Shown one piece after another: positions 18,047 through 26,844 of a DNA stretch of 64,000 nt (the stretch's first letter is position 1; every line of letters starts with the position of its first letter). Below the pieces are notes generated by a model that was not told the origin of the DNA, did not search any database, and was given only the letters and a program-made list of their open reading frames with translations. The translations under genes and the position numbers were made by a program. The DNA is from Epilithonimonas hispanica (GTDB lineage Bacteria > Bacteroidota > Bacteroidia > Flavobacteriales > Weeksellaceae): NCBI RefSeq assembly GCF_003385395.1, contig NZ_QNUG01000019.1, positions 1 through 64,000 of the forward strand, written 5' to 3'.

Positions 18047-19963
18047 TTAAAACAGATAACTTATACCCACAGTATAGTTTCTCGGCCTTGTTTTATATCC
18101 AATGATATCAACGTATGAAGTGTTGAAAAGATTTCCAACATTTGCAAATGCCTCAATTTTATCTGTAATTTTTTGATTAATATTCAAATTGAAAAGATGA
18201 AAACTTTTGTTGACAACATTAACTGTTGCAAAAGTTGCTGAATCGTAATAAGCATCGCTTCTGCTCCCTACGAATTGGTGATTGATGTATAATCTTGTAG
18301 ATTTGAAAGGTTTTGCTTCAACATAAGAATTGATCCTTTGCTTCGGCTGACGTAGCATTGTAGCTTCTTTGTCTTTTTCTACATAGCTGAAATTTCCACC
18401 AATTCTTACATATTGATTAATGTCATAATCAAAACCGATTTCAAAACCTTTAGCTTTGTTTTCATCAATATTTAGATACTGTCCGGCAAAAGCAACCACG
18501 TCAACTATTTGATAGGCGAAAGCATCTTTTTCCTGTCTTTGAAAAAGGCTTGCATTTACCACAAACGTTTTTGAACTATTTCCGATTGTTAAATCTATTT
18601 CGTGACTTTGATTGGTTTCAGGCTTCAGATCAGCATTTGGAAGAATGTACGGAAGAGAACCATAATTCTGATATAAAGTTGGTGCTATAAAAGCAGTGGC
18701 GTAAGAATAGCCAATTTTGAAGAATAAGTTTTCAGCCTCTCCTAAATAATAAGGATTAACAGAATAAACCCGATGATTTCCAAATTTTGAATTATCTGTC
18801 ATTCTAGCGCCTGCATCTAAATTGAACCCTTTATAATTCAAATTGACTTTTGCAAAAGCATCAAAGTTAGAAAGCTTTGTGTCTTTTTCTAACAATACGT
18901 CTTCCAACTCTGTTCCACCCCAAGGTAATGTTGTGGAACCCATTTTTTGATCTTCATATTGAACTCCTACAGTGAAATTGAAAAAATCATTGACTTTATA
19001 AAAATTGTATAATTCTGTGAAAAGGTTTTTTCCGGTGTAAGAAAACTGGTCATTGTATTTATCAGAATAAAAATTCTGACTCGATCTATCTGTTCCGGAA
19101 TATCTGGAATTAAAAACGACTTCACCATTGTTATATTTGAAACCTGCATTTACACCACCAAAAAATTGTTTGTCATTACCACGATAGAGCCCGTCTGTAA
19201 AAGCACCTTCGTCATACTTGTAAAGATTATGGTTCCAACCTCCGGAAAGATTAACGTTGAACTTCTCATCAGTATAGCCAACATTTGCAGAGATATTTTG
19301 CTTTTCCCAACCATCTTTATCGAAAGTATCGTTGCCTTCAGCCGAAGATATACCCTGAGATTTCTCATTGAAACCATTTATTTGGTAATTAAATTTATCT
19401 AATTTACCTTTAACAGTCGCATTCTGAGCAAATGTATTGAATGAACCTCCTCTTGCAGAAACAAGTCCTTCTATTGCTTTTTGAGAAGATTTTTTTGTTT
19501 CGATATTGATAACAGAAACGGTAGCGTTTGAGCCATACAAAACTGAAGAAGCTCCATTTAGAACTTCGATGCTTTCTACACTTTCCAAAGCAATCAGGCG
19601 CAAATCGGAAACGGTATAATCATTTCCTGTAACATCTTTCAAAGGAGTGCCATCTAATAGAATCAAAATATTAGCACTTTTGCCTCCTCTGATTTTTAAA
19701 GATTTCGGTTCGGTTTGGTTGTTGAAATTTCCCGTAATCTGAAAACCCGCAACTTGATTCAAAACATCATTTAAGGTTTGACCTTTGAAATTTTCCAGAT
19801 CTTCTTGCGTGAAAAGTTTAACGTTTTTTCCTGTTTTGTAAAGTTGTTGTGGGATTTTGGAAGCTACAGTAACCTCTTCGATTTTTGTTTCGTCATTTTG
19901 TTGGGCAAAAACCGATGTTCCTATCATAAGAATCGCGCTGGCCAAAATTAATTTTCTGTTCAT
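18047..19963 (-). CDS. btuB: TonB-dependent outer-membrane receptor, BtuB-like (cobalamin)
   Basis: Energised outer-membrane uptake of a scarce ligand, probably cobalamin. After a signal peptide (KLILASAILMIGTSVFAQ) comes a TonB-box-like EEVTV. The plug domain (about 45-155) contains LNDVLNQVAGFQITG and NILILLDGTPLKD, and a 22-strand barrel ends in an aromatic terminal strand (YTVGISYLF). The 638-residue length matches BtuB. The cobalamin assignment rests on the riboswitch directly upstream; the barrel sequence alone would not decide the ligand. Confidence 0.9.
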   Translation of the reverse strand: MNRKLILASAILMIGTSVFAQQNDETKIEEVTVASKIPQQLYKTGKNVKLFTQEDLENFKGQTLNDVLNQVAGFQITGNFNNQTEPKSLKIRGGKSANILILLDGTPLKDVTGNDYTVSDLRLIALESVESIEVLNGASSVLYGSNATVSVINIETKKSSQKAIEGLVSARGGSFNTFAQNATVKGKLDKFNYQINGFNEKSQGISSAEGNDTFDKDGWEKQNISANVGYTDEKFNVNLSGGWNHNLYKYDEGAFTDGLYRGNDKQFFGGVNAGFKYNNGEVVFNSRYSGTDRSSQNFYSDKYNDQFSYTGKNLFTELYNFYKVNDFFNFTVGVQYEDQKMGSTTLPWGGTELEDVLLEKDTKLSNFDAFAKVNLNYKGFNLDAGARMTDNSKFGNHRVYSVNPYYLGEAENLFFKIGYSYATAFIAPTLYQNYGSLPYILPNADLKPETNQSHEIDLTIGNSSKTFVVNASLFQRQEKDAFAYQIVDVVAFAGQYLNIDENKAKGFEIGFDYDINQYVRIGGNFSYVEKDKEATMLRQPKQRINSYVEAKPFKSTRLYINHQFVGSRSDAYYDSATFATVNVVNKSFHLFNLNINQKITDKIEAFANVGNLFNTSYVDIIGYKTRPRNYTVGISYLF

Positions 19964-20074
19964 TAAAATATAATTAAAGTTTATAAATTAACCTTCAGAA
20001 AATAGCAGAGAATACAAACACAGAATGTCTATAGAATCAGGCTTTTCCTCCGAAAGCATTTATTCAAAATGTTC

Positions 20075-20270
20075 TTTTTGGCAGGTCTCCTGACTTTCGC
20101 TGATTTTGCACCTTCTCGCTCTTTTCAGAACAATGGCGTTTTGCAAAAACATTTAAACTTTAATTATTAATTTTTCATTCTTAATTAAAGTTCTTGCGAT
20201 TTACAGTTGCGGGGACAGTTGAAGAATTACACTTCATTCCCATTTTAATCCCGAATCATTCGGGAACCAA
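20075..20270 (-). promoter_or_regulatory. Cobalamin riboswitch
   Basis: Read on the minus strand, the region contains the conserved cobalamin-aptamer landmarks. There is a GGGAATGAAGTGTAATTC segment, then the nearly invariant CCCCGCAACTGTAA (20197-20211 area). A peripheral extension follows, and then AGTCAGGAGACCTGCC (20081-20096). It lies in the 5' leader of the TonB receptor gene, about 110 bases before its ATG. Cobalamin binding should reduce receptor expression. The last part of the B12-box side is degenerate and the exact ends are approximate. Confidence 0.88.
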
Positions 20271-20314
20271 ATTTTTGCAAATATATAAAGTTCGGATGAA
20301 AATCTTAATTTTTC

Positions 20315-21373
20315 TTAAAACTTGAGTTCTCCAATTTCTGGTTTTCCGATATTTTTGTAGAAATTTTCCAATGGTTTTGGAAACGATTTATCATCGGCTT
20401 GTTTTTCATTCACAATGATAAACTCATTATCAGAAGCAAATTTTTCAAATTCTTTTTTGGAATCTAATTCAATGGTATTGATTTCTATTGCTAAGTTTTT
20501 ATGCGTCAATTTATGATTGATTATTTTAGAATTAATGATAAAATCTCCCCATTCGGAAGGGATTGTAGTTGGGAATTCATAAAGTTTTTTCCAGATGAAG
20601 TCATTTCCTCTTTGTTTAATTAAGAACTGATTTTTGAATTTAATAAAGAAATATTTCAAACTCAAATCCGAGACTTTTGCTTTCTTAGTTTTAACCGGAA
20701 ATTCAGAGATTCTACCAGTTTCGTAAGCTAAGCAGTCATCATTCACTGGACATTCGTTGCAAATTGGATTTTTCGGTTTACAATTCTCCGAACCAATATC
20801 CATTATCGCCTGATTGAATTCCCCAGATTTGTCATCAGGCATAATTAATAAAGCTAAATCAGAAAAATATTGAAAAGCCTTTGAACTTGAAATGTCAAAA
20901 TCATCAGCAAATATCCTTGACAAAACTCTATAAAAATTGCCATCAACTGCAGGAACTTTTTCTTCAAAACAAATACTAGCAATCGCAGCAGCTGTATATT
21001 TTCCGACTCCCTTTAATTTTAAAATGTCATTATAATGATTCGGAAATTCGCCTCCGAAATCTTCAACAATCTGATGAGCTGCTTTGTGAAGATTAATCGC
21101 TCTGGAATAATAGCCCAAACCTTTCCAATATAATAATACGTCATCCTCCGAAGCGTTGTGAAGTTCTGTTACGGTCGGGAATCTTTCGATAAATCTGAGA
21201 TAATGTCCGAGTCCTTGTTTTACTTGAGTTTGCTGCAAAACAATCTCGCTTATCCATATATTATAAGGAAGCTGGTTTTCTCTCCAAGGAAGTTGTCTGG
21301 CATTGCTATCGTACCACTTTGTGAGCTTTTTTCCAATGTGAAGAAAATCAGCATTTTGTTTGTTTGTTTTCAA
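20315..21373 (-). CDS. mutY: A/G-specific adenine glycosylase MutY
   Basis: Removes adenine mispaired with 8-oxoguanine. The 352-residue protein shows the glycosylase core with WRENQLPYNIWISEIVLQQTQV. The helix-hairpin-helix is LKGVGKYTAAAIASICF, followed by the catalytic-loop aspartate in AVDGNFYRVL. The iron-sulfur cluster has exact C-x6-C-x2-C-x5-C spacing (ENCKPKNPICNECPVNDDC). The C-terminal NUDIX-like domain (8-oxoG recognition) spans about 230-350. Its start codon lies inside the promoter of the divergent HU gene. Confidence 0.95.
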   Translation of the reverse strand: MKTNKQNADFLHIGKKLTKWYDSNARQLPWRENQLPYNIWISEIVLQQTQVKQGLGHYLRFIERFPTVTELHNASEDDVLLYWKGLGYYSRAINLHKAAHQIVEDFGGEFPNHYNDILKLKGVGKYTAAAIASICFEEKVPAVDGNFYRVLSRIFADDFDISSSKAFQYFSDLALLIMPDDKSGEFNQAIMDIGSENCKPKNPICNECPVNDDCLAYETGRISEFPVKTKKAKVSDLSLKYFFIKFKNQFLIKQRGNDFIWKKLYEFPTTIPSEWGDFIINSKIINHKLTHKNLAIEINTIELDSKKEFEKFASDNEFIIVNEKQADDKSFPKPLENFYKNIGKPEIGELKF

Positions 21374-21391
21374 AAATATGTCTTATATTTG
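21363..21391 (+). promoter_or_regulatory. Promoter of the first HU gene
   Basis: TTTG at 21363-21366 and TATATTTG at 21384-21391, 17 bases apart. The leader is about 23 bases. The element overlaps the 5' end of the divergent mutY coding region. Confidence 0.65.
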
Positions 21392-21420
21392 CACACCAAA
21401 AATATAAAGAATTTTAGAAA

Positions 21421-21711
21421 ATGACAAAGGCAGAATTGGTAAATACCATCTCGAACAAGCTGGGAGTAGAAAAGAATGATACACAGAAAGTTATCGAAGC
21501 TTTCATGCAAGAAATCAGAACATCTATGTATAACGGAGATAACGTTTACTTAAGAGGTTTCGGTTCTTTCATCATCAAAACAAGAGCAGCTAAAACAGGA
21601 AGAAACATTTCTAAGAATACAGCTATAGAAATCCCTGCTCACAACATCCCTGCTTTCAAACCTTCAAAAACTTTTGTAGAAAAAGTTAAGACCAAAGTTG
21701 CAGTAAAATAA
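21421..21711 (+). CDS. HU family DNA-binding protein (copy 1)
   Basis: A 96-residue HU/IHF-type nucleoid protein: helical dimerisation region (TKAELVNTISNKLGVEKNDTQKVIEAFMQ) and the beta-arm with VYLRGFGSFIIKTRAAKTGRN and HNIPAFKPSKTF. The IPA.KPSKTF end resembles the IHF/HU-like variant more than the second HU at 39943. A 30-residue basic protein follows 37 bases later, probably on the same transcript. Confidence 0.95.
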   Translation: MTKAELVNTISNKLGVEKNDTQKVIEAFMQEIRTSMYNGDNVYLRGFGSFIIKTRAAKTGRNISKNTAIEIPAHNIPAFKPSKTFVEKVKTKVAVK

Positions 21712-21748
21712 TTAATCGAGTATTAACAGTATAAAAAAAATATAAATT

Positions 21749-21841
21749 ATGCCAAGCGGAAAGAAAAGAAAAAGACACAAGGTAGCAACTCACAAAAGAA
21801 AGAAAAGAAGAAGAGCAAACAGACACAAAAAGAAAAAATAA
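21749..21841 (+). CDS. Tiny very basic protein, COX24/AURKAIP1-like
   Basis: A 30-codon gene (MPSGKKRKRHKVATHKRKKR...). About two thirds of its residues are Lys, Arg or His, and it contains no acidic residue. The 'KRKRHKVATHKRKKR' core resembles the short COX24/AURKAIP1-like family common in Bacteroidota. The mitochondrial relative mS38 is a small-subunit ribosomal protein, so a ribosome-associated role is plausible. It lies between HU and RNase G and is followed by a hairpin terminator. Its size would hide it from most gene callers. Confidence 0.75.
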   Translation: MPSGKKRKRHKVATHKRKKRRRANRHKKKK

Positions 21842-21869
21842 TTTAGCCTTTTTGAGTCTTAAACATATT

Positions 21870-21903
21870 AAATATAGTTGGCATTTTGCCAGCTATATTT
21901 TTG
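21870..21903 (+). terminator. Terminator after the HU/small basic protein unit
   Basis: AATATAGTTGGCA pairs with TGCCAGCTATATT around a 3-base loop, with a T tract at the right edge. The RNase G start codon lies 46 bases beyond it. Confidence 0.75.
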
Positions 21904-21948
21904 TTTTATATTTACAACCTAATTTTAATAAAACCTTTTTATGAAGTT

Positions 21949-23505
21949 ATGAAAAAAGAACTTATTATTTCCAATGAGGGAGATGCTTCAAAAATTGCTT
22001 TATTGGAAGATGGCCGCCTTTTTGAACTTCACGAACAAGAAACAAAAACCGATTTCGTAGTCGGTGACCTATTTTTAGGTAAAATTAAAAAACTGGCACC
22101 CAACCTTAATGCTGCATTTGTCAACATTGGAACAGACAAAGATGCGTTTTTGCATTATCAGGATTTGGGTCCGCAGTTCCTTTCTTATCAGAAATTTCTG
22201 AAAAATACAATCTCAAAAAAACAACAATCTCCAAGTCTTAAAAATTTTGAAACTACAAAAGATATAGACAAACTGGGAACTGTTGATAAAGTGCTTACGG
22301 CAGGAGATTTGGTATTATTACAAATTACAAAAGAACCTATTTCTACAAAAGGACCAAGAATCTCTACACAGATTTCTCTTACAGGTCGTTTTCTGGTTCT
22401 GATTCCTTTTGATAACAAGATTTCTGTATCCAAAAAAGTAAGTAATTCGGAAGAAAAAACCAGATTGAAAACTTTGATAGAAAGTATTCGTCCGGAAGGT
22501 TTTGGAGTTATTATCAGAACGGTTGCAGAAGGGAAAAAAGTAGCTGAACTTCATAATGATATGAATCAGCTTGTTAAAAAGTGGGAATCGACATTTAAAA
22601 ATATTCAGAAAAACAAAGTTCCAAGCAAAGTTCTGAATGAGGAAGATAAAGCGTCTTCGATTCTGAGAGATAACTTTAACCAGGATTTCGTAAGCATCAT
22701 TTGTGACGACGAAAAAATGGTTGAGGATATGAAATCCTATATCGAAGTTATCGCACCGGAACGTAAAAATATTGTTCAGTTCTACGACTCACATATTCCA
22801 CTTTTGGAATATTATAATGTTGAAAAACAACTGAAGCAGAGTTTTGGAAAACACGTTAATATTCCGGCTTCCAAAGGGGCTTATCTGGTGATTGAACATA
22901 CAGAAGCGCTACATGTTGTAGATGTCAATTCCGGAAATAACATCTCATCTTCTACAACCAACAAAACCCACGCCTTGACTGTCAACAAAATGGCAGCAAC
23001 AGAAATTGCAAGACAGTTACGTCTTCGAGATATGGGCGGAATCATCGTCGTGGATTTTATCGATATGACCGACCCAGAACACAGAAAGGAATTATACGAA
23101 CATTTTCGTGAAGAAATGAAGCGTGACAAAGCAAGACACAAGATTTTGCCACCTTCGAAATTTGGTTTGATCCAGATGACAAGACAGCGTGTGCGCGCAG
23201 AAAAGCACATAGAAACGTCTGAAGAAAACCCTAACAAAGACGGCGAAATCATTGCTCCAATCGTGATTGTGGAAAGGATGGAAGAATCCATAAGAACTAT
23301 TATACAAAAAGAAAAAGGGAAATTGTACCTGCATGTACATCCTTTTTTGGAAGCTTATCTGACCAAAGGATTGGCAAGTATCCAGAACAAGTGGTTTTTG
23401 AAGTACAAAAAATGGGTAACCATCATCCCGAGAGATTCTTTCAAGATGCTGGAGTTTCATCTCTACAATGCTCAGAAGAAAGAATTGATGAGCTATTCCA
23501 ATTAA
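21949..23505 (+). CDS. rng: Ribonuclease E/G family endoribonuclease (RNase G)
   Basis: 5'-monophosphate-dependent single-strand endoribonuclease in rRNA maturation and mRNA decay. The 518-residue form begins MKKELIISNEGD at 21949; the frame extends 21 codons upstream, but that part reads through the terminator region. An S1-like RNA-binding section lies near residues 35-120. The catalytic aspartates sit in VVDVNSGNN and IIVVDFIDMTDPEHR. The RNase E/G signature LIQMTRQRVR is followed by a cysteine-free stretch instead of the CPxC zinc-link of E. coli enzymes. Confidence 0.93.
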   Translation: MKKELIISNEGDASKIALLEDGRLFELHEQETKTDFVVGDLFLGKIKKLAPNLNAAFVNIGTDKDAFLHYQDLGPQFLSYQKFLKNTISKKQQSPSLKNFETTKDIDKLGTVDKVLTAGDLVLLQITKEPISTKGPRISTQISLTGRFLVLIPFDNKISVSKKVSNSEEKTRLKTLIESIRPEGFGVIIRTVAEGKKVAELHNDMNQLVKKWESTFKNIQKNKVPSKVLNEEDKASSILRDNFNQDFVSIICDDEKMVEDMKSYIEVIAPERKNIVQFYDSHIPLLEYYNVEKQLKQSFGKHVNIPASKGAYLVIEHTEALHVVDVNSGNNISSSTTNKTHALTVNKMAATEIARQLRLRDMGGIIVVDFIDMTDPEHRKELYEHFREEMKRDKARHKILPPSKFGLIQMTRQRVRAEKHIETSEENPNKDGEIIAPIVIVERMEESIRTIIQKEKGKLYLHVHPFLEAYLTKGLASIQNKWFLKYKKWVTIIPRDSFKMLEFHLYNAQKKELMSYSN

Positions 23506-23511
23506 AAAATC

Positions 23512-23539
23512 AAACTTTGCTAAATTTTTAGCAAAGTTT
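23512..23539 (+). terminator. RNase G terminator
   Basis: AAACTTTGCTAAA and TTTAGCAAAGTTT form a 13-bp stem with a 2-base centre, closed by a T tract, six bases past the stop codon. Confidence 0.8.
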
Positions 23540-23643
23540 TTTATTTACATTAACTAATATTTAACGCCTATCTTCTGTTAATTAAAACATAATTATGAAA
23601 TTTTGGTCATAATTTTGATACTTAGAAAACAAATAAAAAATAT

Positions 23644-25188
23644 ATGTCAGGAAAAATTTTATGGATCGATGATGAAGTAGACCTTCTCAAACCTCATATT
23701 GTCTTTTTGGAAAACAAGGGTTACAATGTAACGCCTGTTAATAATGTGAATGAGGCTTTGGAGATAATTGAAAAAGAAAAATTCGAGTTAACTCTTCTTG
23801 ACGAAAATATGCCAGGAATTTCTGGCTTGGAAGCAATTCCGATGATTAAGGAAAAAGATAATGCGCTCAAAATCGTGATGGTTACGAAAAGTGAAGAGGA
23901 GCACATTATGGAGCAGGCGATTGGTTCACAGATTTCGGATTACATTTTGAAACCAGTTAATCCAAATCAGGTTCTATTGTCACTTAAAAAAATATTGCAA
24001 AGTGAATCTTTGGTAGAACAAAAAACTATTGTAGACTATCAGCAAGAGTTCCGTAATCTGAGTATGGAATTGTCTTATCTCAGATCTTACCAAGATTGGG
24101 CAGAATATTACAAGAAAATCTTGAGCTGGGAAGTTAAATTTGATAAAGTTTCTGACAGCGAGTTTGCGGATTTGCTTCAAAATCAAAAAGAAGAAGCTAA
24201 TATCCAATTCTCAAAATTTATCGAGAATAATTACGAAGAATGGCTTCACAGCAACGATAAACCGATGATGAGTCACACGCTTTTCAAAGATAAAGTGAAA
24301 CCAGAATTGGAAAAAGACAAAGTTCTTTTGTTGATGATTGACAACTTGAGATATGATCAGTGGAAAGTCATAGAACCTCTGTTTACTAAGTTCTACAACA
24401 AAACTTCCGAGGATTATTATTTCAGTATTTTGCCAACGGCGACTCAATATGCACGTAACTCATTTTTTGCAGGATTGATGCCTTCAGAAATCGAAAAAAG
24501 ATTTCCGGAGTATTGGTTCAATGATAATGAAGAAGGCAATAAAAATCAACACGAAAGAGATTTCTTAGAAGATCAAATGAAACGTTTAGGACTATCAAGC
24601 AAATCAATGAAATACTTGAAAATCCTTAATTCGGATTTCGAAAGAAAAATTTTAGACGATTTCAATCAGCACAAGAACAATGATTTGTTAGTTGTTGTTT
24701 ACAACTTTATAGATATTTTATCTCACGCAAAGACAGATAATAATATTGTAAATCAGCTAATTAGAGATGATAAGACATTCAGGTCATTGACTTACAACTG
24801 GTTCGAAAATTCATCTTTAATTAAGATTATAAAGACAGCTGCGGAAAATGGATTCAAATTGGTTATTACAACAGATCACGGCACAATTTATGTTAAAAAA
24901 CCTAGTAAGGTAGTTGGCGACAGAGAAACATCAACCAATATAAGATACAAAACAGGGCGAAGCTTGACTTATGAAGACAAGGATGTTTGGGCGATTAACA
25001 ATCCCGACAAACTTTTTCTACCAAAAGGCAATCTGAGTTCCAAATATATTTTCGCCAAGAACAATATATTTTTAGCATACCCGAAGAACTATAATCACTT
25101 TGTAAATTATTACAAAGACACTTATCAACACGGAGGAATTTCCCTAGAGGAGGTCATCATACCGATAAGCATACTAGAACCCAAGTAG
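23644..25188 (+). CDS. porX: PorX: response regulator with PglZ domain, type IX secretion regulator
   Basis: Residues 3-118 form a CheY-like receiver with acidic pocket D9-D10, phospho-acceptor D53 (LTLLDENMPG), the conserved Thr in VMVTKS, and Lys in ILKPVNP. Residues about 210-500 form an alkaline-phosphatase-superfamily PglZ domain with metal-site patterns LMIDNLRYDQW, VYNFIDILSHA and VITTDHGT. This fusion is the hallmark of PorX. In Porphyromonas and Flavobacterium it works with the PorY kinase to control T9SS genes, and the PglZ part hydrolyses cyclic oligonucleotides or phosphodiesters. No porY is nearby. A TAATTTTG -7-like box sits at 23610-23617. Confidence 0.95.
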   Translation: MSGKILWIDDEVDLLKPHIVFLENKGYNVTPVNNVNEALEIIEKEKFELTLLDENMPGISGLEAIPMIKEKDNALKIVMVTKSEEEHIMEQAIGSQISDYILKPVNPNQVLLSLKKILQSESLVEQKTIVDYQQEFRNLSMELSYLRSYQDWAEYYKKILSWEVKFDKVSDSEFADLLQNQKEEANIQFSKFIENNYEEWLHSNDKPMMSHTLFKDKVKPELEKDKVLLLMIDNLRYDQWKVIEPLFTKFYNKTSEDYYFSILPTATQYARNSFFAGLMPSEIEKRFPEYWFNDNEEGNKNQHERDFLEDQMKRLGLSSKSMKYLKILNSDFERKILDDFNQHKNNDLLVVVYNFIDILSHAKTDNNIVNQLIRDDKTFRSLTYNWFENSSLIKIIKTAAENGFKLVITTDHGTIYVKKPSKVVGDRETSTNIRYKTGRSLTYEDKDVWAINNPDKLFLPKGNLSSKYIFAKNNIFLAYPKNYNHFVNYYKDTYQHGGISLEEVIIPISILEPK

Positions 25189-25221
25189 TTTTTTCATAGT
25201 TTATTTGATTTGGGTTCATTG

Positions 25222-25247
25222 GGCGGAAAGAGGTAACTTTTTCCGCC
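25222..25247 (+). terminator. porX terminator
   Basis: GGCGGAAA and TTTCCGCC form an 8-bp stem with a 10-base loop, followed by a long T tract. It lies 33 bases after the stop codon. Confidence 0.8.
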
Positions 25248-25297
25248 TTTTTATTTTTTTAGGAGCAAGAAGTTTTGGTCATTCTTTAGACTTTCTC

Positions 25298-25395
25298 AGC
25301 CCGCTATCCACTATATCTTTTTGTGTTAGAACCCTCAAGTTGTCAGGCAGAGGCTCTCGAAGCCACACAAAAAGGATGTCGTTCCTATCGGGGCT
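25298..25395. repeat. Dispersed palindromic repeat, copy C
   Basis: Outer arms AGCCCGCTATCC and TCCTATCGGGGCT, inner arms ATCTTTTTGTGT and ACACAAAAAGGAT. The spacer holds TTGTCAGGCAGAGGCTCTCG followed by AAGCC, which itself contains a GGCT/AGCC mini-hairpin. It lies between porX and a convergent gene; nothing else is recognisable in this 330-base gap. Confidence 0.75.
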
Positions 25396-25466
25396 AAGAA
25401 GAACTTTTTCAATTTCTTTTGACCATTCAATTCATGATGAAATTTTGACATTATTAATGAAAAAAA

Positions 25467-25490
25467 TCCTTGTCATTAAAGTGTCAAGGA
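25467..25490 (-). terminator. Probable terminator of the outer-membrane protein gene
   Basis: TCCTTGTCA and TGTCAAGGA pair with one internal mismatch. A T tract follows on the minus strand, about 30 bases past the stop codon. Confidence 0.55.
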
Positions 25491-25518
25491 ATAAGTTGAT
25501 ATTTAAAAATTGTAACTT

Positions 25519-26121
25519 CTATAATTTATCTAAGTTATATGCAAAAGAAACTCCGAAATTGAACCCATTATTAGTTAAATTATTAAAATCGCTTTTTCCA
25601 ACTTTGGATAAGTTTTGATTATAATATGAGTATGCGCTGAATCTGAAGTCACCAAAAGTGCGCGTAAATCCTAATTGTAAGTTTGCGGAAAATAGAGTTT
25701 TCTTCAGATCATAATCATTCTCATAAGGTGTATTCTCGAAAGGTTTTTTAGATAATAGAAAATTGATTTCCGGCCCAATTCCCAAATAAAAATAAGCATC
25801 AGGAATATTGAATTTGTAATTAATATAACTGTCCAACAAAATATAATCCCAACGTTTCGTAATCTTGTTCCAATCTCCCATCAACAAGGGATTGGTTTCG
25901 CGCCCACCTCTTTGTTTGTAACCGATGTTACTTGAAACAAAATATTTTTCGTGTTCAGGATAATCAATTCCCAATTTTACATTATAAGCTTGAAGATTAG
26001 TTTCCAAAACATCAACATTTTTTCCTTTGATAGAATTGCTGGAGAACTCTGGAGAAATACGAATGTATTGACCATAAATAGAAATCGAGTATAAAAATAT
26101 GAAGGAATATAAAAGTTTCAT
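25519..26121 (-). CDS. Outer-membrane beta-barrel protein (hypothetical)
   Basis: A 200-residue protein with a signal peptide (KLLYSFIFLYSISIYGQ). Alternating hydrophobic and aromatic strands are typical of an 8-stranded outer-membrane barrel: YFYLGIGPEINFLL, FSANLQLGFTRTFGDFRFSAYSYYNQNL and a terminal FNFGVSFAYNLDKL. I cannot name a function. The 9-base gap to the upstream lipoprotein gene indicates one transcript. Confidence 0.68.
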   Translation of the reverse strand: MKLLYSFIFLYSISIYGQYIRISPEFSSNSIKGKNVDVLETNLQAYNVKLGIDYPEHEKYFVSSNIGYKQRGGRETNPLLMGDWNKITKRWDYILLDSYINYKFNIPDAYFYLGIGPEINFLLSKKPFENTPYENDYDLKKTLFSANLQLGFTRTFGDFRFSAYSYYNQNLSKVGKSDFNNLTNNGFNFGVSFAYNLDKL

Positions 26122-26130
26122 TGCAATATC

Positions 26131-26793
26131 TTAAAATGTAAAATATCTATAAGTAAATCTTATAGCACTTGGATTCATTGGTCTGAAAAGATTTCCCAAA
26201 TATTGTCCTGCAGCATTATATTTTAAGTGTAAAGTATATGTATTGGCAACTAGATAATTCTTTCCGTTTTCAACAGCCATTCCATAAGTAAAACCACTTG
26301 TTTGATTTGAATAATTAGAATATCCAACAGGGTAGACAGCGTCTACTATTCCAACGGCATTTGCAGGTAATTCTACTTTTAAGTAATATCTGTAAACATC
26401 TGCGTAATAAACACCAATAGGAGGATAGTTATTACCATCATTAAAAATTATACTTTGATTTGTTGCAACAGGACCACTGATACCAACTTCTATGTTGTAT
26501 GGTCCAAAAACTGCTATTGCATCAGGAGCTTTTTGTGTAACAATCGAACTTGAGCCGCCGGATGATGGGAAAGACGTATTCACTGTTTTCATTTTAACAT
26601 TTTTGAAAATAGAATCATTCAATTTTTCAAACATTGCTTGTGATTCTTTCTTAATAATTGTTATTTCCTTTTCGTTAGGTGCTTTCTTATTAAGAATAGT
26701 TGGGTTTTCTACTTGATTAACTATTTCATTGTTTCCTGTACAAGAGATAATCGCTAAACTGATAATGCCAAAAAAGCTTAATTTGTTTTTCAC
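26131..26793 (-). CDS. Lipoprotein of unknown function
   Basis: 220 residues starting with a lipoprotein signal (FFGIISLAIISCTGNN; Cys18). A charged helical linker (30-70) follows, then a beta-rich domain with many Tyr/Gly (NIEVGISGPVATNQ, VYYADVYRYYLKVELPANA, NTYTLHLKYNAAGQYLG). I do not recognise the family. It is first in a two-gene unit with the outer-membrane barrel gene, so both probably act in the outer membrane. Four AAAATT tandem units lie 28-51 bases before its ATG. Confidence 0.6.
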   Translation of the reverse strand: MKNKLSFFGIISLAIISCTGNNEIVNQVENPTILNKKAPNEKEITIIKKESQAMFEKLNDSIFKNVKMKTVNTSFPSSGGSSSIVTQKAPDAIAVFGPYNIEVGISGPVATNQSIIFNDGNNYPPIGVYYADVYRYYLKVELPANAVGIVDAVYPVGYSNYSNQTSGFTYGMAVENGKNYLVANTYTLHLKYNAAGQYLGNLFRPMNPSAIRFTYRYFTF

Positions 26794-26820
26794 AATATAA
26801 AGTTTTTATGTTAATGCATT

Positions 26821-26844
26821 AAAATTAAAATTAAAATTAAAATT
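26821..26844. repeat. AAAATT tandem repeat
   Basis: Four perfect AAAATT hexamers directly upstream of the lipoprotein gene, within the likely promoter or leader. The rest of 26845-27123 is AT-rich, and I see no gene in it. Confidence 0.7.
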
